A stretch of 64,000 nt of DNA, from assembly GCA_025370845.1 (NCBI GenBank), contig JAMXFF010000026.1:1-64000 (forward strand), given 5' to 3'. Origin of the DNA: Laspinema palackyanum D2a (lineage in GTDB: Bacteria > Cyanobacteriota > Cyanobacteriia > Cyanobacteriales > Laspinemataceae). The position numbers and the translations under genes are program-made. The stretch's first letter is position 1. Each line of letters begins with the position of its first letter. This document shows, piece by piece, positions 54,669 to 63,956 of the stretch. Under the pieces are notes generated by a model. It was not told where the DNA came from, ran no database searches, and worked only from the letters and a program-made list of their open reading frames with translations.

Positions 54669-55943
54669 GTGGATAAGTCCATTATTCAGTTAGTTGACGA
54701 GCTACCTACTGATAACATTACGGTAAAAGTGTTAAAGGCATTGGATTATTTGATGCCCGGGCAGTGGGATAATTTAGTTGGTTTTGACCAGAGTATCCGA
54801 GCCATTACTGGAGAAAGTGACCCCCAGGTTATACAAAAGATTCGCGATCGGGCTGTGGCTTTGTATCATGACCCGAACCCGGGCTATCAAACCGCTATCA
54901 AACTCTATCAGACGGTTGACCGCGCTGATGCAGCGTTAGCCACGGCAGCTTTAGCGAACAAGGTGGGAGAAAAAATCAGCTTTCTGTCATTTTTGAATAC
55001 AATGACGCCGAAAGCAGATACAACCCAAACTATTGATTTATTGCTGAAAGTTGTTGTAGAACTGATTGCCTACTGCAAACTGAATGGGTTGCCCAATCCT
55101 AATCCTCAACAATTTGCCGCTGCCTTGGCAAATAACTATCAAGATGCGGCCTTGATGCGGATGATGGCATTAGTTTGTATTGATGGCGTCTTGCCTCTTG
55201 GCCCTAATTTCCTGGGTAAAATTCACGAAGTGATGACCGGAACAGAGGGGAATATCATCACGGGAAATCCTGTATTTGTAGCGGTGAATAATTTTATTCC
55301 CGGAAATAGTCCCTCGGATAAAGTGGGATTTATTAATCAGGGTTTTGAGGCAGTAGAAGGGTGGATGAATAACCTGGTGGCTAAAACCGGGGTGACGCCT
55401 CAATCGATTGTGCAAGGTTTGGGTCAATTCATCCAGATTGCCGATGATAATTTAGACTTTGTGGCAGCATTTTTAGACCAAACGACCAATTACTACGAAC
55501 ATACCGGGATTCAAACTGTAGCCCGAAAATTGATTTTGGATGCTCAGAGTTCGGCTAATTTAGGGGAACTCCCCGCAGCATCGGGAAAAATTTCGTCGGG
55601 GTATGCGGTGGGTCAAACGGTAGAAGTTTGGGATGGAGAGGATGAGGATTGGTATGAGGCAACGATTCTCAAAATTAAGGAGGATGAATACTTTGTTCAT
55701 TATGTGGGGTATGGTTCCTCTGATGATGATTGGGTAGAAGAAGAAGATGTGCGCGATCGCAATTATTCGCCCACCGATGACTATGATTATGCGATCGGTC
55801 AAAAGGTGAAAGTGTGGGATGAGGATGAGGAGGAATGGTACACCGCCATCATCCAGCAAGTTAAACGGAAAAAATGTTTTGTGCATTATCTCGATTATGA
55901 TTCGTCTTATGATGAATGGGTGGATAATGATGAACTCAGTTAA
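54669..55943 (+). CDS. Protein with two C-terminal Tudor-knot/chromo-barrel domains
   Basis: The 424-residue protein has an alpha-helical N-terminal part (about 1-300) that I do not recognise, with helical repeats such as LNTMTPKADTTQTIDLLL. Two similar barrel domains follow at about 312-362 and 375-424. Each reads G(Q)x(V/K)xVWDxxxxxWY(E/T)A, then K...(Y/C)FVHY(V/L)xY.SS.D(D/E)WV. This is the Tudor-knot/chromo-barrel pattern, known mainly from eukaryotic chromatin proteins such as MOF and MRG15. Nucleic-acid or peptide binding is the usual role. The GTG start has GAGGA upstream. The domain is acidic here, which argues against DNA binding. Confidence 0.75.
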   Translation: MDKSIIQLVDELPTDNITVKVLKALDYLMPGQWDNLVGFDQSIRAITGESDPQVIQKIRDRAVALYHDPNPGYQTAIKLYQTVDRADAALATAALANKVGEKISFLSFLNTMTPKADTTQTIDLLLKVVVELIAYCKLNGLPNPNPQQFAAALANNYQDAALMRMMALVCIDGVLPLGPNFLGKIHEVMTGTEGNIITGNPVFVAVNNFIPGNSPSDKVGFINQGFEAVEGWMNNLVAKTGVTPQSIVQGLGQFIQIADDNLDFVAAFLDQTTNYYEHTGIQTVARKLILDAQSSANLGELPAASGKISSGYAVGQTVEVWDGEDEDWYEATILKIKEDEYFVHYVGYGSSDDDWVEEEDVRDRNYSPTDDYDYAIGQKVKVWDEDEEEWYTAIIQQVKRKKCFVHYLDYDSSYDEWVDNDELS

Positions 55944-56389
55944 AAGATTGCACGGAGGAATGGGGTAGAGAGACTCAATACCCTGGAAAGTCAATTTCCC
56001 ATAACATCTAGCGTCAAGGTGGGTTGAGCAAGTATCACCCCCCTTGTTTTTATTCAAACTTACGCAATCTTTCAAATCCAAACCTCAATGTAGAGGCGAT
56101 TCGCTTGCTTGCCGCTACATTGAGGGATGACTGGGGTGTTGTGTGCCGGGTTGAGAGAGCGGAAGGACCCGTTTATCTGGTTTCAGCCTTCTCTCTTGAC
56201 GGATGTGATGGTCTCTGGGATAATTAGAGGCGATCGCCACTGGGGACAGTCAGGGGCGATCGCGCTCACATCTTACCGAATCGGGATTCCCTAAACTTGA
56301 TGATTGAGCGCGACTGTTCTCTCCACCTAGAGGGAATCGTCTCTTGGAATTATCCCGAGCTTACAAAGAACAGGAAAAAAGTGAATTTT
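55944..56389. other. Intergenic region with a palindrome
   Basis: 446 bp without a supported gene. It contains the hairpin at 56083-56125 and several HIP1 sites. A frame open from 56297 leads into the next gene, but the ATG at 56390 is better. Confidence 0.4.
56083..56125. repeat. Imperfect palindrome related to 3762-3795
   Basis: CCTCAATGTAG pairs with CTACATTGAGG, with GAGGCGATTCGC in the left interior as in the perfect palindrome at 3762. The loop half has drifted. Confidence 0.65.
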
Positions 56390-57157
56390 ATGGTACAATC
56401 TTCTGCGGATAAAAAATTACCTTTATTAAATAAAATCCCTGACCCTCTCAAAACCTTGATCAACAAAATCAGGGACGAGCATTACTCAGAGCTTTATGAA
56501 CCAGAGGCCGATGAAACAGCCTGCTTAGACGATGCGCTAAACGACATTTTAAATGTTTTTCAAAACCAAGGGAAGACCTTATGTCACCTTCGATATGTCT
56601 GGGTAGCCTTGATTTTGGCGTTAGTAGTTGAGCCAACAGTAGAATTTTATCAGCCGCAAAATGACTTTACAAAGTCTACTTTAGAATTGATAGAGCGTTG
56701 GATATTTTCGCAGATTGACTCGGATTTATCCTCGAAACAGTTACATTTTGAATTACAGCACGAAATTGAAAGCTGGGACGAGATTCTTTCCGAACCTATT
56801 AATCCGGCCCAAAAGGGAGGGATAGCCAATTTCCAAATTATTTCTGAATCCAAAGATGTTTTTAAAAATGCCATTCGGGCGCTAGAGCGGGAGCAAGCGA
56901 AAGAAGCAACGTTACAAATTTTAAGAGATTGTCTAGCCGGATATGCGATTTCTCCGGGTTCTTCGGGACGACGGGATTTATTTGAGTGGTGGTTATTAGA
57001 GGTAGTTCCAGCTAGTTGGTATTTATTATCTCCCCGGGCGCTTTATGTAGGAGAAGGGGTAGAAAATCCAGAAGAATTCCAGATAGAGCGAATCAAAAAA
57101 CTTCAAGAAATCAGTAGTCAAGTGAGGTCTATTTTTACCAAAAATTCTAGTACATAG
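56390..57157 (+). CDS. Unknown soluble protein
   Basis: With the ATG at 56390 the protein has 255 residues. It is acidic to neutral and mostly helical, with a single hydrophobic stretch (LRYVWVALILALVVEPTVEF) that may be buried rather than membrane-spanning. I recognise no domain. Features are a DETACLDDALNDIL helix and a SSGRRDLFEWWLLEVVPASWYLL segment rich in Trp. It is flanked by repeat-containing regions and the CHAT cluster. Confidence 0.6.
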   Translation: MVQSSADKKLPLLNKIPDPLKTLINKIRDEHYSELYEPEADETACLDDALNDILNVFQNQGKTLCHLRYVWVALILALVVEPTVEFYQPQNDFTKSTLELIERWIFSQIDSDLSSKQLHFELQHEIESWDEILSEPINPAQKGGIANFQIISESKDVFKNAIRALEREQAKEATLQILRDCLAGYAISPGSSGRRDLFEWWLLEVVPASWYLLSPRALYVGEGVENPEEFQIERIKKLQEISSQVRSIFTKNSST

Positions 57158-57311
57158 ACTGTGGGAACTGGATTGATTGATGCTTAGGATTGTTTAGGCG
57201 ATCGCCCTTTGCCAACCTGAGAGCGATCGCAACTATCCTGAAGTCACCACCGCCTCACAACTGCCTTCTCGAATTAAACACCATCTAAACCTCCAGGCGA
57301 TCGCCATGTCT

Positions 57312-59783
57312 CTACCGACTCGCCGATTCGCCAATCAGGGTAAATGCTCCCCACAGTTTCACATCAGGATACTGTTGCATCGTTGCCAGCATCGCTTGTC
57401 GCAAAGCTACCGCCCGATCGCCAGTTTGGGGGAGCACCCGGTAAAACTCCTGCATCAATTCTGCGGTTGCCTGATCGTCGGTTTGCCATAACGAGACGAT
57501 CACACTTTCAGCACCGGCACCGATGACGGCGCGAGATAATCCAATAATGCCATCGCCGGTAATGCTTCCTCCACCTGTACTGCAAGCACTCAACACCACC
57601 AAACCGGCATTTAACTCCAACCCGATAATTTCTTCAGAAGTGAGCAATCCGTCATCGCGATCGCTCGGTGCCAAGGCGATCGCCCCCAACAAACCCGACT
57701 CACTAAAATCATCCAGAAACCCGTGGGTTGCCAGATGGACAATGCCAGCAGAACCAATCCGTTCTACCACCACCGTCTCGGTTGCCTCACGTCCGATTAA
57801 CGGTTGAGTATTCAGCATCGCCGCAATTGCCAGCGCTTCTTGTTCCGCCGCCGGTAAATTCTCTAATCCTTTTGGTTCTTCTCCCGCGTTTCTTGCAAAA
57901 ATCGGCATCACGGGATTACCCACCACTAAAGCACCTGCGGTTTCCCTGGGGCGATCGCCTTTCGCTTTTCGAGCAAGTTGCAAAACTTGAATCCCGGGGG
58001 ATGTGAGAATTGTATGTTTTTCGATTAAGTAGCGATCGTTCTCATCAATCAGCGCGGGGAACGGCACAAAAAATAACTCATTATGGGGAATAAATATCAC
58101 CTTTTCTTCGGGATTTTGGGGAAGTAAATCCGCAATTGGTGCTATCAATAATTCGTGCAGTTTCTTGAAGTGTTTCGGGTAAATTTTCCTCTCAGAAATG
58201 CTGGGCTGTGTTTCTGTGATAAAAGAACGACTGCCTCGCACCAATGCGGTTAATAGCGTTTCCGAGGATGCGTCGGTTTCCTCACTGACTAAAAACGGGA
58301 CTAAATTATCACGAAATTCTTCTAACTGGCTTAAATCTACTTCCCGAAACGTGATTTCACCTGTGGGTTTTACCACCCAAATGAACAAAGCAGAATTTTT
58401 AGCAGCATTATCTACCACAATTGAATATTCAACCAAAGTCGCATTTTGCTCTGCTGCGACTTGCTGAATATCTTGAATTGTGGGGGGAGGAATTTGGCGA
58501 TCGCTAAATTCTTGCACCGCTTCGGGAGAAAGCCGTTTAGCCATTAATTCCACAAAAGCCCGAGCGCGACCTCTTTCTGCCACGGTTAATGCTTGTTCGG
58601 GTTGATTTTGGGCAATTAATGCTTTTTGCAGCACTCCATAAGTATGCCGATATTTATCAAAAATGGAGACTTTATTGATATCGCTCAATCCCGGACGTAA
58701 GGATTCTAAAACATCAATGCCTGCATATAACGTTTCCGTCGCTTCCCGAAGTTTTCCTGCTTCAAATAACGCGACGCCTTTATTATTGAGCGTGACAGCT
58801 ATTCCCGCTCGATTGCCGATATTTTTGCGAATCTCTAAGGCGCGCTCATAGAAGTCCAAAGCTTGAGCATAGTCCCCCATCAGTCGATGAACTGAACCCA
58901 AATTGTTGAACGCTTGTCCGATAGAATCTACCTCTCCAAGCTCAGTCATGATTGCCAATCCTTGCTGATAGGCTTGGATTGCTTGAGGATAATCGGCTAA
59001 TTTTTCATAAATTGCGCCGATATTAATCCAGGTTTGACCGATTCCTAGAGCATCTTCTACTTCGGAGGCGATCGCCAAACTTTTCTGGTAAAATTCCAGG
59101 GATTGGGAAAATTCCCCAAGCGCATCATAGGCGGCTCCAATATTGGCCAAAGCGATACCCATTGCAAACCGATCGCCCTCTTCCTCAAACAGGGATAGAG
59201 CATTTTCAAATGAAGTCAATGCCTTTTTCGGTTGTCCTAACTGTCTGTAAAGTTCTCCCATATTGGTGAGAATTACTGCTTCTCCATATCGTTCCTGTTC
59301 CCCTTGGAGAATTGGCAAGGCTTGCTGATAGAAATCGAGGGCTTGGGGATAGTCGGATAGAGATTGATAAACCGTACCGAAATTGACTAGAGTTTGTCCG
59401 ATTCCCGAGGTATCATTAATGTCTTGACGCAGGGTGAAGGCTTGGTTTAGAAATTCCAACGCTTGGGGATAGTCACCCACAATGCGATAAATGACAGCAA
59501 TATCATTTAAAATCACCCCTTCAAGTTGGCGATCGCCAGATTGAAGCGCCAGTGCCAAAGCTCGCTCAAACGTCGCCAGCGCCTCCTGAAACTGTCCGCG
59601 ATCGGTTTGTTCATAACCGAGTTCATACAGTTGCAGCGCTTCTTCAGCGAGACTTTCTCCCCCAGTTTGTGCCAATACCGGCAACCCTCCAACTTGAGGG
59701 GAAAGAAATTTGATAAACTGGATTTCACCCAGAAGAATCAACCCAACCAGGACAAAGCAGGACGAGATATTTTTTAGACGCAT
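57312..59783 (-). CDS. TPR and CHAT domain protease, exported
   Basis: The 823-residue protein begins at the ATG at 59783 with a hydrophobic signal or anchor (about 4-35). About eight TPR units follow (about 45-345), such as VYQSLSDYPQALDFYQQAL. From about 500 a caspase-like CHAT domain starts. It has the catalytic pair His687 in IVHLATHGFLDD and Cys734 in LSACSTGGG. CHAT proteases (clan CD) act in cyanobacterial cell-death or signalling pathways and can be type III-E CRISPR partners. Here the TPRs probably bind the trigger. The 37 open codons upstream of 59783 run antisense through heptad repeats and are not used. Confidence 0.88.
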   Translation of the reverse strand: MRLKNISSCFVLVGLILLGEIQFIKFLSPQVGGLPVLAQTGGESLAEEALQLYELGYEQTDRGQFQEALATFERALALALQSGDRQLEGVILNDIAVIYRIVGDYPQALEFLNQAFTLRQDINDTSGIGQTLVNFGTVYQSLSDYPQALDFYQQALPILQGEQERYGEAVILTNMGELYRQLGQPKKALTSFENALSLFEEEGDRFAMGIALANIGAAYDALGEFSQSLEFYQKSLAIASEVEDALGIGQTWINIGAIYEKLADYPQAIQAYQQGLAIMTELGEVDSIGQAFNNLGSVHRLMGDYAQALDFYERALEIRKNIGNRAGIAVTLNNKGVALFEAGKLREATETLYAGIDVLESLRPGLSDINKVSIFDKYRHTYGVLQKALIAQNQPEQALTVAERGRARAFVELMAKRLSPEAVQEFSDRQIPPPTIQDIQQVAAEQNATLVEYSIVVDNAAKNSALFIWVVKPTGEITFREVDLSQLEEFRDNLVPFLVSEETDASSETLLTALVRGSRSFITETQPSISERKIYPKHFKKLHELLIAPIADLLPQNPEEKVIFIPHNELFFVPFPALIDENDRYLIEKHTILTSPGIQVLQLARKAKGDRPRETAGALVVGNPVMPIFARNAGEEPKGLENLPAAEQEALAIAAMLNTQPLIGREATETVVVERIGSAGIVHLATHGFLDDFSESGLLGAIALAPSDRDDGLLTSEEIIGLELNAGLVVLSACSTGGGSITGDGIIGLSRAVIGAGAESVIVSLWQTDDQATAELMQEFYRVLPQTGDRAVALRQAMLATMQQYPDVKLWGAFTLIGESASR

Positions 59784-59835
59784 TTGATCCATAGAAAACA
59801 AAGAATAGGCGACAGGGGAAGAGGCAAGCGTTAAC

Positions 59836-59890
59836 AAATGAAAAATGACAAATGACCAACCACCAATGACCAACAACCAACTACAATCCC
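59836..59890 (+). repeat. Heptameric tandem repeats (STRR), copy 1
   Basis: AAAATGACAAATGACCAACC and further ATGACCA-type heptads lie between the divergent CHAT and sigma-like genes. They run into the start of the latter, so its first residues are repeat-encoded. Confidence 0.75.
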
Positions 59891-60507
59891 TCATTCAGGA
59901 GACTTGTCGTCACCCTCCCCAAACCGTCGAACGCCAGCGAGGATTGACTCAACTGTACCGGCTGATTGTCAAATCAGGCAAGCTTTGGCGAGAATATACT
60001 CCCTATTATGAAGAAGCGTGGCAACAAACATGGCTGTATTTTTGCCTGAATCTCTGTGAAGCAACTACCGCTAAAGACAAATATGACTCTGATCGCAGCA
60101 GCATCACCACTTGGCTCAATTTTTATCTCAAGCAGCGACTCAAAGATCGTGCCATCAAAGCGCAACACCAGAAAAATCAACTGGTTTCAGCATCACAATC
60201 TGTCGATGACGACGACACCCTCACGTTTTTGGATAGGTTTGAGGGCCCTCGGGATATCCCCCCAATACTCCAAGCGACTCGGGAATGGGTGGAAACTGAC
60301 CCCGACGGAGAATTGCAGCGGATCCACATTCGAGGTCGAAAAGATGTCACCTGTCAAGTGTTAATTCGGCGACGCTTACCCCCAGAAACCTCCTGGGAGG
60401 AACTTTCCGTAGAATTAGATGTGCCGGTTTCGACCCTCAGCAACTTTTATCAGAAAAAGTGTATGCCTCAATTGCGTAAATTTGGCGAATCCGAAGGATA
60501 TCTATGA
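59845..60507 (+). CDS. Sigma-70-like regulatory protein of the CHAT locus
   Basis: The 220-residue protein resembles a degenerate sigma-70 factor. Residues 15-110 show a region-2-like stretch (TPYYEEAWQQTWLYFCLNL ... SSITTWLNFYLKQRLKDRAI). Residues 175-215 show a region-4-like helix-turn-helix (SWEELSVELDVPVSTLSNFY). Homologous cyanobacterial clusters place such a gene before DUF1822. The first residues (MTNDQPPMTNNQ) are encoded by heptads, so the second ATG (59866) could equally be the start. It is not a normal housekeeping sigma factor. Confidence 0.72.
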   Translation: MTNDQPPMTNNQLQSLIQETCRHPPQTVERQRGLTQLYRLIVKSGKLWREYTPYYEEAWQQTWLYFCLNLCEATTAKDKYDSDRSSITTWLNFYLKQRLKDRAIKAQHQKNQLVSASQSVDDDDTLTFLDRFEGPRDIPPILQATREWVETDPDGELQRIHIRGRKDVTCQVLIRRRLPPETSWEELSVELDVPVSTLSNFYQKKCMPQLRKFGESEGYL

Positions 60508-60552
60508 AGGGGAGCAGATGAGTTGTGGGTGGTTGGTGGTCCTTCGTCGTTT

Positions 60553-60594
60553 GACTAAGGACAAATAACAAATGACTAAGGACAAATAACAAAT
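60553..60594 (+). repeat. Two exact 21-bp tandem repeats
   Basis: GACTAAGGACAAATAACAAAT occurs twice without a gap. The second copy ends inside the ATG of the DUF1822 gene (60593-60595), leaving no space for a normal ribosome-binding site. Confidence 0.9.
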
Positions 60595-61561
60595 GAAAAG
60601 TAACCAAATTCCAGAATTAGAAATTTTTACCATACCGATGTTGATTGCTGGAACTTCGCGCCGCCTTGCGAAGCAGTTTGCACTTGAACAACTGAATCGG
60701 CAGAAAGCTGAACAAGTTTATTTTAATACTCTGGCTGTTTGCGTGGTGAAGGATTATTTGGAATGGATGGGAATTGCTACCGAAGTGAGTGCGGCAGAAA
60801 GTTGGAATGCGATCGCTCGTTTAGGAAGCAATGTTGCTGATTTACCTGTGACGGGATTGGGACGGATCGAATGTCGTCCGATGCGAGAACATGAACCCAC
60901 TTGTCACATTCCCCCGGAAGTTTGGTGCGATCGCCTTGGGTATGTGGTGGTAGAAATCCAAGACTCCCTGAAGGAAGCAAATATTGTGGGATTCATCAAC
61001 CGGATTGATTCCCAACAGTTACCTCTGAATCAGTTACAACCGATTGAAACTTTGCTGACAACCTTGGCAGAGTTGCGCCTTGAGGTTTCCGCTAACAATG
61101 CGATCGCCTCCCACTCTCCTGTGGTGTTACTCAGTCAATGGTTGCAAGGTTCTTTTACCGAGTCTTGGCAATCATTTCAAGCCATTTTTGGGGAAGAAAC
61201 ACTCGCTTATCATTTCCGAAATTCTCCCCGAGAAGGGGATGGGGGAGTGGAACGCGCAACACTGATAGACTTGGAAATGCAGTTTGCCACCCAAGCGGTG
61301 GTGTTGTTGGTGGCACTCACCCCAGAAGGCGATCGCATTGCCGTGAGAGTCCGACTCTATCCCCCCGATGGAGAAACTTATTTACCGCCAAATCTGAAAT
61401 TGGCATTGCTGTCGCCAGAGGGGGAGGTTCTCCAAGACGTGCGATCGCGCCGCCAGGATAACTACATCCAACTTCCCCGCTTTACGGGTGAACCCGGAGA
61501 ACGGTTTTCTATCCAAGTTGCGCTAGAAAATGCCACAATTGTTGAACAGTTTGAAATTTAA
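60593..61561 (+). CDS. DUF1822 family protein
   Basis: The 322-residue protein shows the family pattern KAEQVYFNTLAVCVVKDYL near 39-57, VSAAESWNAIARLGSNVADL near 63-84, LGRIECRPM near 90 and a C-terminal beta-rich part with LPRFTGEPGERFSIQVALEN. DUF1822 is a cyanobacterial family of unknown function, typically found beside CHASE2-CHAT proteins and a sigma-like protein, exactly as here. It has no signal peptide or helix and is probably cytoplasmic. Its stop is 12 bp before the next start. Confidence 0.88.
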   Translation: MKSNQIPELEIFTIPMLIAGTSRRLAKQFALEQLNRQKAEQVYFNTLAVCVVKDYLEWMGIATEVSAAESWNAIARLGSNVADLPVTGLGRIECRPMREHEPTCHIPPEVWCDRLGYVVVEIQDSLKEANIVGFINRIDSQQLPLNQLQPIETLLTTLAELRLEVSANNAIASHSPVVLLSQWLQGSFTESWQSFQAIFGEETLAYHFRNSPREGDGGVERATLIDLEMQFATQAVVLLVALTPEGDRIAVRVRLYPPDGETYLPPNLKLALLSPEGEVLQDVRSRRQDNYIQLPRFTGEPGERFSIQVALENATIVEQFEI

Positions 61562-61573
61562 TCCGGTTTTTCC

Positions 61574-63856
61574 TTGTCAAAAGTAGTTGTAATCAATCTG
61601 GGATATGGCAATTTGCTCGGTGGGTTCCCCAATGTTACCGCGCTGCTTTGGGAACCGGAAAATCCGCGTCCGCTGAAATTCATCGGTGCTTTACCTCCTG
61701 CGACGGAATTAGATGCCATTTATCGGCGATGGCAACTGATTTATCAAGCGCTTTATCGCAGTCCCGGATGGCGTCCTCGTATCAAAATCGAGCGGGAAGA
61801 TATTACCAATGTTTCTCAAGTTGAGTTTGCGGATATTTGCGGTAAATATGTTCAACTGATTGATGAATGGTTGAATGCTGAAGAATTTAGAAATATTGAT
61901 CGCCAGTTGCGATCGCATCTCCACCATTCCGATGAAATCCAAGTGATTCTGGAAACCGATGACGATCGCCTGCGTCATTTACCCTGGCATTTCTGGAAAT
62001 TTTTGTCCGATTATCCCAAAGCAGAACTGGCGCTGAGTGCGCCTCAATATCAACGGGTGGAAAAATCTCATCACAGAGAGCAGATGAGAATTTTAGCGAT
62101 TTTGGGAGATAGCAATGGTATTGATATCGCCGATGATCGCTCTACTTTGTCCGAACTTTCCGATGCAGAAACGGTGTTTTTGGTGGAACCCTCCCGTCAG
62201 GAGGTGGATGAACAGTTGTGGGACGATCGCGGTTGGGATATTTTATTTTTTGCGGGTCATAGTGAAAGTCAAGAAGAGGGAAATCGAGGATTACTCGCTA
62301 TCAATCCCAGGGATAAAATTGGTATTTCTCATCTGAAATCAGCCCTGAAAACGGCAATTGCTCGTGGATTGCAGTTGGCTATTTTTAATTCTTGCGATGG
62401 GTTGGGATTAGCCAAAGAACTGGCGGATTTACAAATTCCTCACATTATTGTTATGCGAGAATCCGTTGCCGATGGGGTGGCGCACCTATTTTTGGTAAAT
62501 TTTGTTAAAGCATTTTCTAGCGGTTCTTCCTTTTATTTAGCAGTGAGACAAGCGCGGGAACGGTTGCAAGGATTAGAAGATCAATTTCCTTGTGCGAGTT
62601 GGTTGCCAGTGATCTGTCAAAATCCTGCCGAAGTTCCAATGCAGTGGCGATCGCAACCTGTAGTAAAACCTCAGCAATCCTCTAAAGTTCGCGATCGCTG
62701 GGTGGGGTTCATCCCTTTGGCAGTCATCTTGATTCTGATTTTGATCCGCCAGTTGGGACTATTGGAAGGATGGGAACTCAAAGCGTATGACCACTTCCTG
62801 CGATCGCGTCCTCCGGAACCCCCAGACTCGCGGATTTTAATCGTGGAAATTACCGAATCCGATATACAATTGAAGGAAGAATATCCGATTTCCGATGCCA
62901 CATTAACCCAACTGTTGCAACAATTAGAACGGCATCAACCACGAGCAGTCGGATTAACCCTCTATCGAGATTTACCCGTTCCTCCGGGTCATGGGGAATT
63001 AAGAGTTCAGATGCAGCAGCAATCGAATCTGTTTGCTGTCTGTAGCTTTGAGAAATCCAATGGAGGACAAGTGCGATCGCCTGTCGGAATCCCCAGCAAC
63101 CAATTAGGATTTGATGATGTACTCATCGATCCAGATGGCGTGTTGCGTCGGCATCTGTTGTTTATGAAACAGCAACCAGAATGTCAAACTGGCAGTTCTT
63201 TGAGCTTTCAACTAGCTAGAGAATATCTCAAAACTGAAAACATTGAACCCCAAATGCCAACAGATAGCAGAATTGAGCTAGGAAAAGCTATCTTTAACCC
63301 GATGAAACCGAATACGGGAGGATATAAAACCCTGGGAACGGGAGGCTGGTATATGATGTTAAATTATCGTTCTTTTCCCATTGCCCAAACTCTCACCTTG
63401 ACCGAAGTATTAAATGGAGAATTTAACCCCAATTTGGTGAAAGACCGAATTGTTCTCATCGGGTTGACCAGTAAAGTCAACGCTAAAGCTTTTTTCACCC
63501 CCTACCGCGTCGGCAAATCTCCCTCGGAAAAAGTACCCGGAGTCCTGATCCAAGCCCAGAAAGTGAGTGAGATTCTCAGTGCAGCATTGGACGGGCGTCC
63601 GATGATGAGAGTATGGAGTGGGTGGGGAGAAGTGATCTGGATTGGACTGTGGTCAGGGGTAGGAAGTGCGATCGCCTGGTGCATTCGAGGGAGACTCCGC
63701 AGGGTCAGTGCTATCCCCCTGGCGATCGCACTTCTCTATCTCCTCTGCTATCTGCTATTCCTCCAAAGCACCTGGGTTCCCCTCATCCCCCCAGCATTGG
63801 CATTAGTCATTAGTCATTTGTCGTTTGTCCTTTCTCAAGGGACTAAAGACAAGTGA
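61574..63856 (+). CDS. CHAT-CHASE2 membrane protein
   Basis: The 760-residue protein has a caspase-like CHAT domain first (about 1-355), with the catalytic dyad His229 in FFAGHSES and Cys274 in FNSCDGLG. A membrane helix lies at about 378-391. A CHASE2 extracytoplasmic sensor domain (about 395-650) begins AYDHFLRSRPPEPPDSRILIVEITESDI. Two or three membrane helices follow (about 670-750). The sensor outside and protease inside suggest that a signal changes proteolysis. The TTG start lacks an evident ribosome-binding site, so it may be coupled to DUF1822. The last 18 residues (VISHLSFVLSQGTKDK) come from heptad repeats. Confidence 0.88.
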   Translation: MSKVVVINLGYGNLLGGFPNVTALLWEPENPRPLKFIGALPPATELDAIYRRWQLIYQALYRSPGWRPRIKIEREDITNVSQVEFADICGKYVQLIDEWLNAEEFRNIDRQLRSHLHHSDEIQVILETDDDRLRHLPWHFWKFLSDYPKAELALSAPQYQRVEKSHHREQMRILAILGDSNGIDIADDRSTLSELSDAETVFLVEPSRQEVDEQLWDDRGWDILFFAGHSESQEEGNRGLLAINPRDKIGISHLKSALKTAIARGLQLAIFNSCDGLGLAKELADLQIPHIIVMRESVADGVAHLFLVNFVKAFSSGSSFYLAVRQARERLQGLEDQFPCASWLPVICQNPAEVPMQWRSQPVVKPQQSSKVRDRWVGFIPLAVILILILIRQLGLLEGWELKAYDHFLRSRPPEPPDSRILIVEITESDIQLKEEYPISDATLTQLLQQLERHQPRAVGLTLYRDLPVPPGHGELRVQMQQQSNLFAVCSFEKSNGGQVRSPVGIPSNQLGFDDVLIDPDGVLRRHLLFMKQQPECQTGSSLSFQLAREYLKTENIEPQMPTDSRIELGKAIFNPMKPNTGGYKTLGTGGWYMMLNYRSFPIAQTLTLTEVLNGEFNPNLVKDRIVLIGLTSKVNAKAFFTPYRVGKSPSEKVPGVLIQAQKVSEILSAALDGRPMMRVWSGWGEVIWIGLWSGVGSAIAWCIRGRLRRVSAIPLAIALLYLLCYLLFLQSTWVPLIPPALALVISHLSFVLSQGTKDK

Positions 63857-63889
63857 CCAAAGACCAACGACCAAAAACAATTGACAACT
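63801..63889 (+). repeat. Heptameric repeats (STRR), copy 2, inverted pair
   Basis: CATTAGT, CATTAGT, CATTTGT, CGTTTGT and CCTTTCT run one way at 63801-63835. GACTAAA, GACAAGT, GACCAAA, GACCAAC and GACCAAA run the other way at 63841-63875. The two arms can form a hairpin. The left arm is coding for the CHASE2 protein's end; the right arm holds its stop codon and lies between genes. Confidence 0.8.
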
Positions 63890-63956
63890 TTGCGTAAATT
63901 TATCCCTAAACTGCGATAGGTAAACAGAATGTCAACTTGTATGGAGGAGTAGAACC

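Noticed and set aside
59784-59894. N-terminal extension of the TPR-CHAT protein
   Set aside because: These codons are antisense to heptad repeats and to the start of the sigma-like gene.
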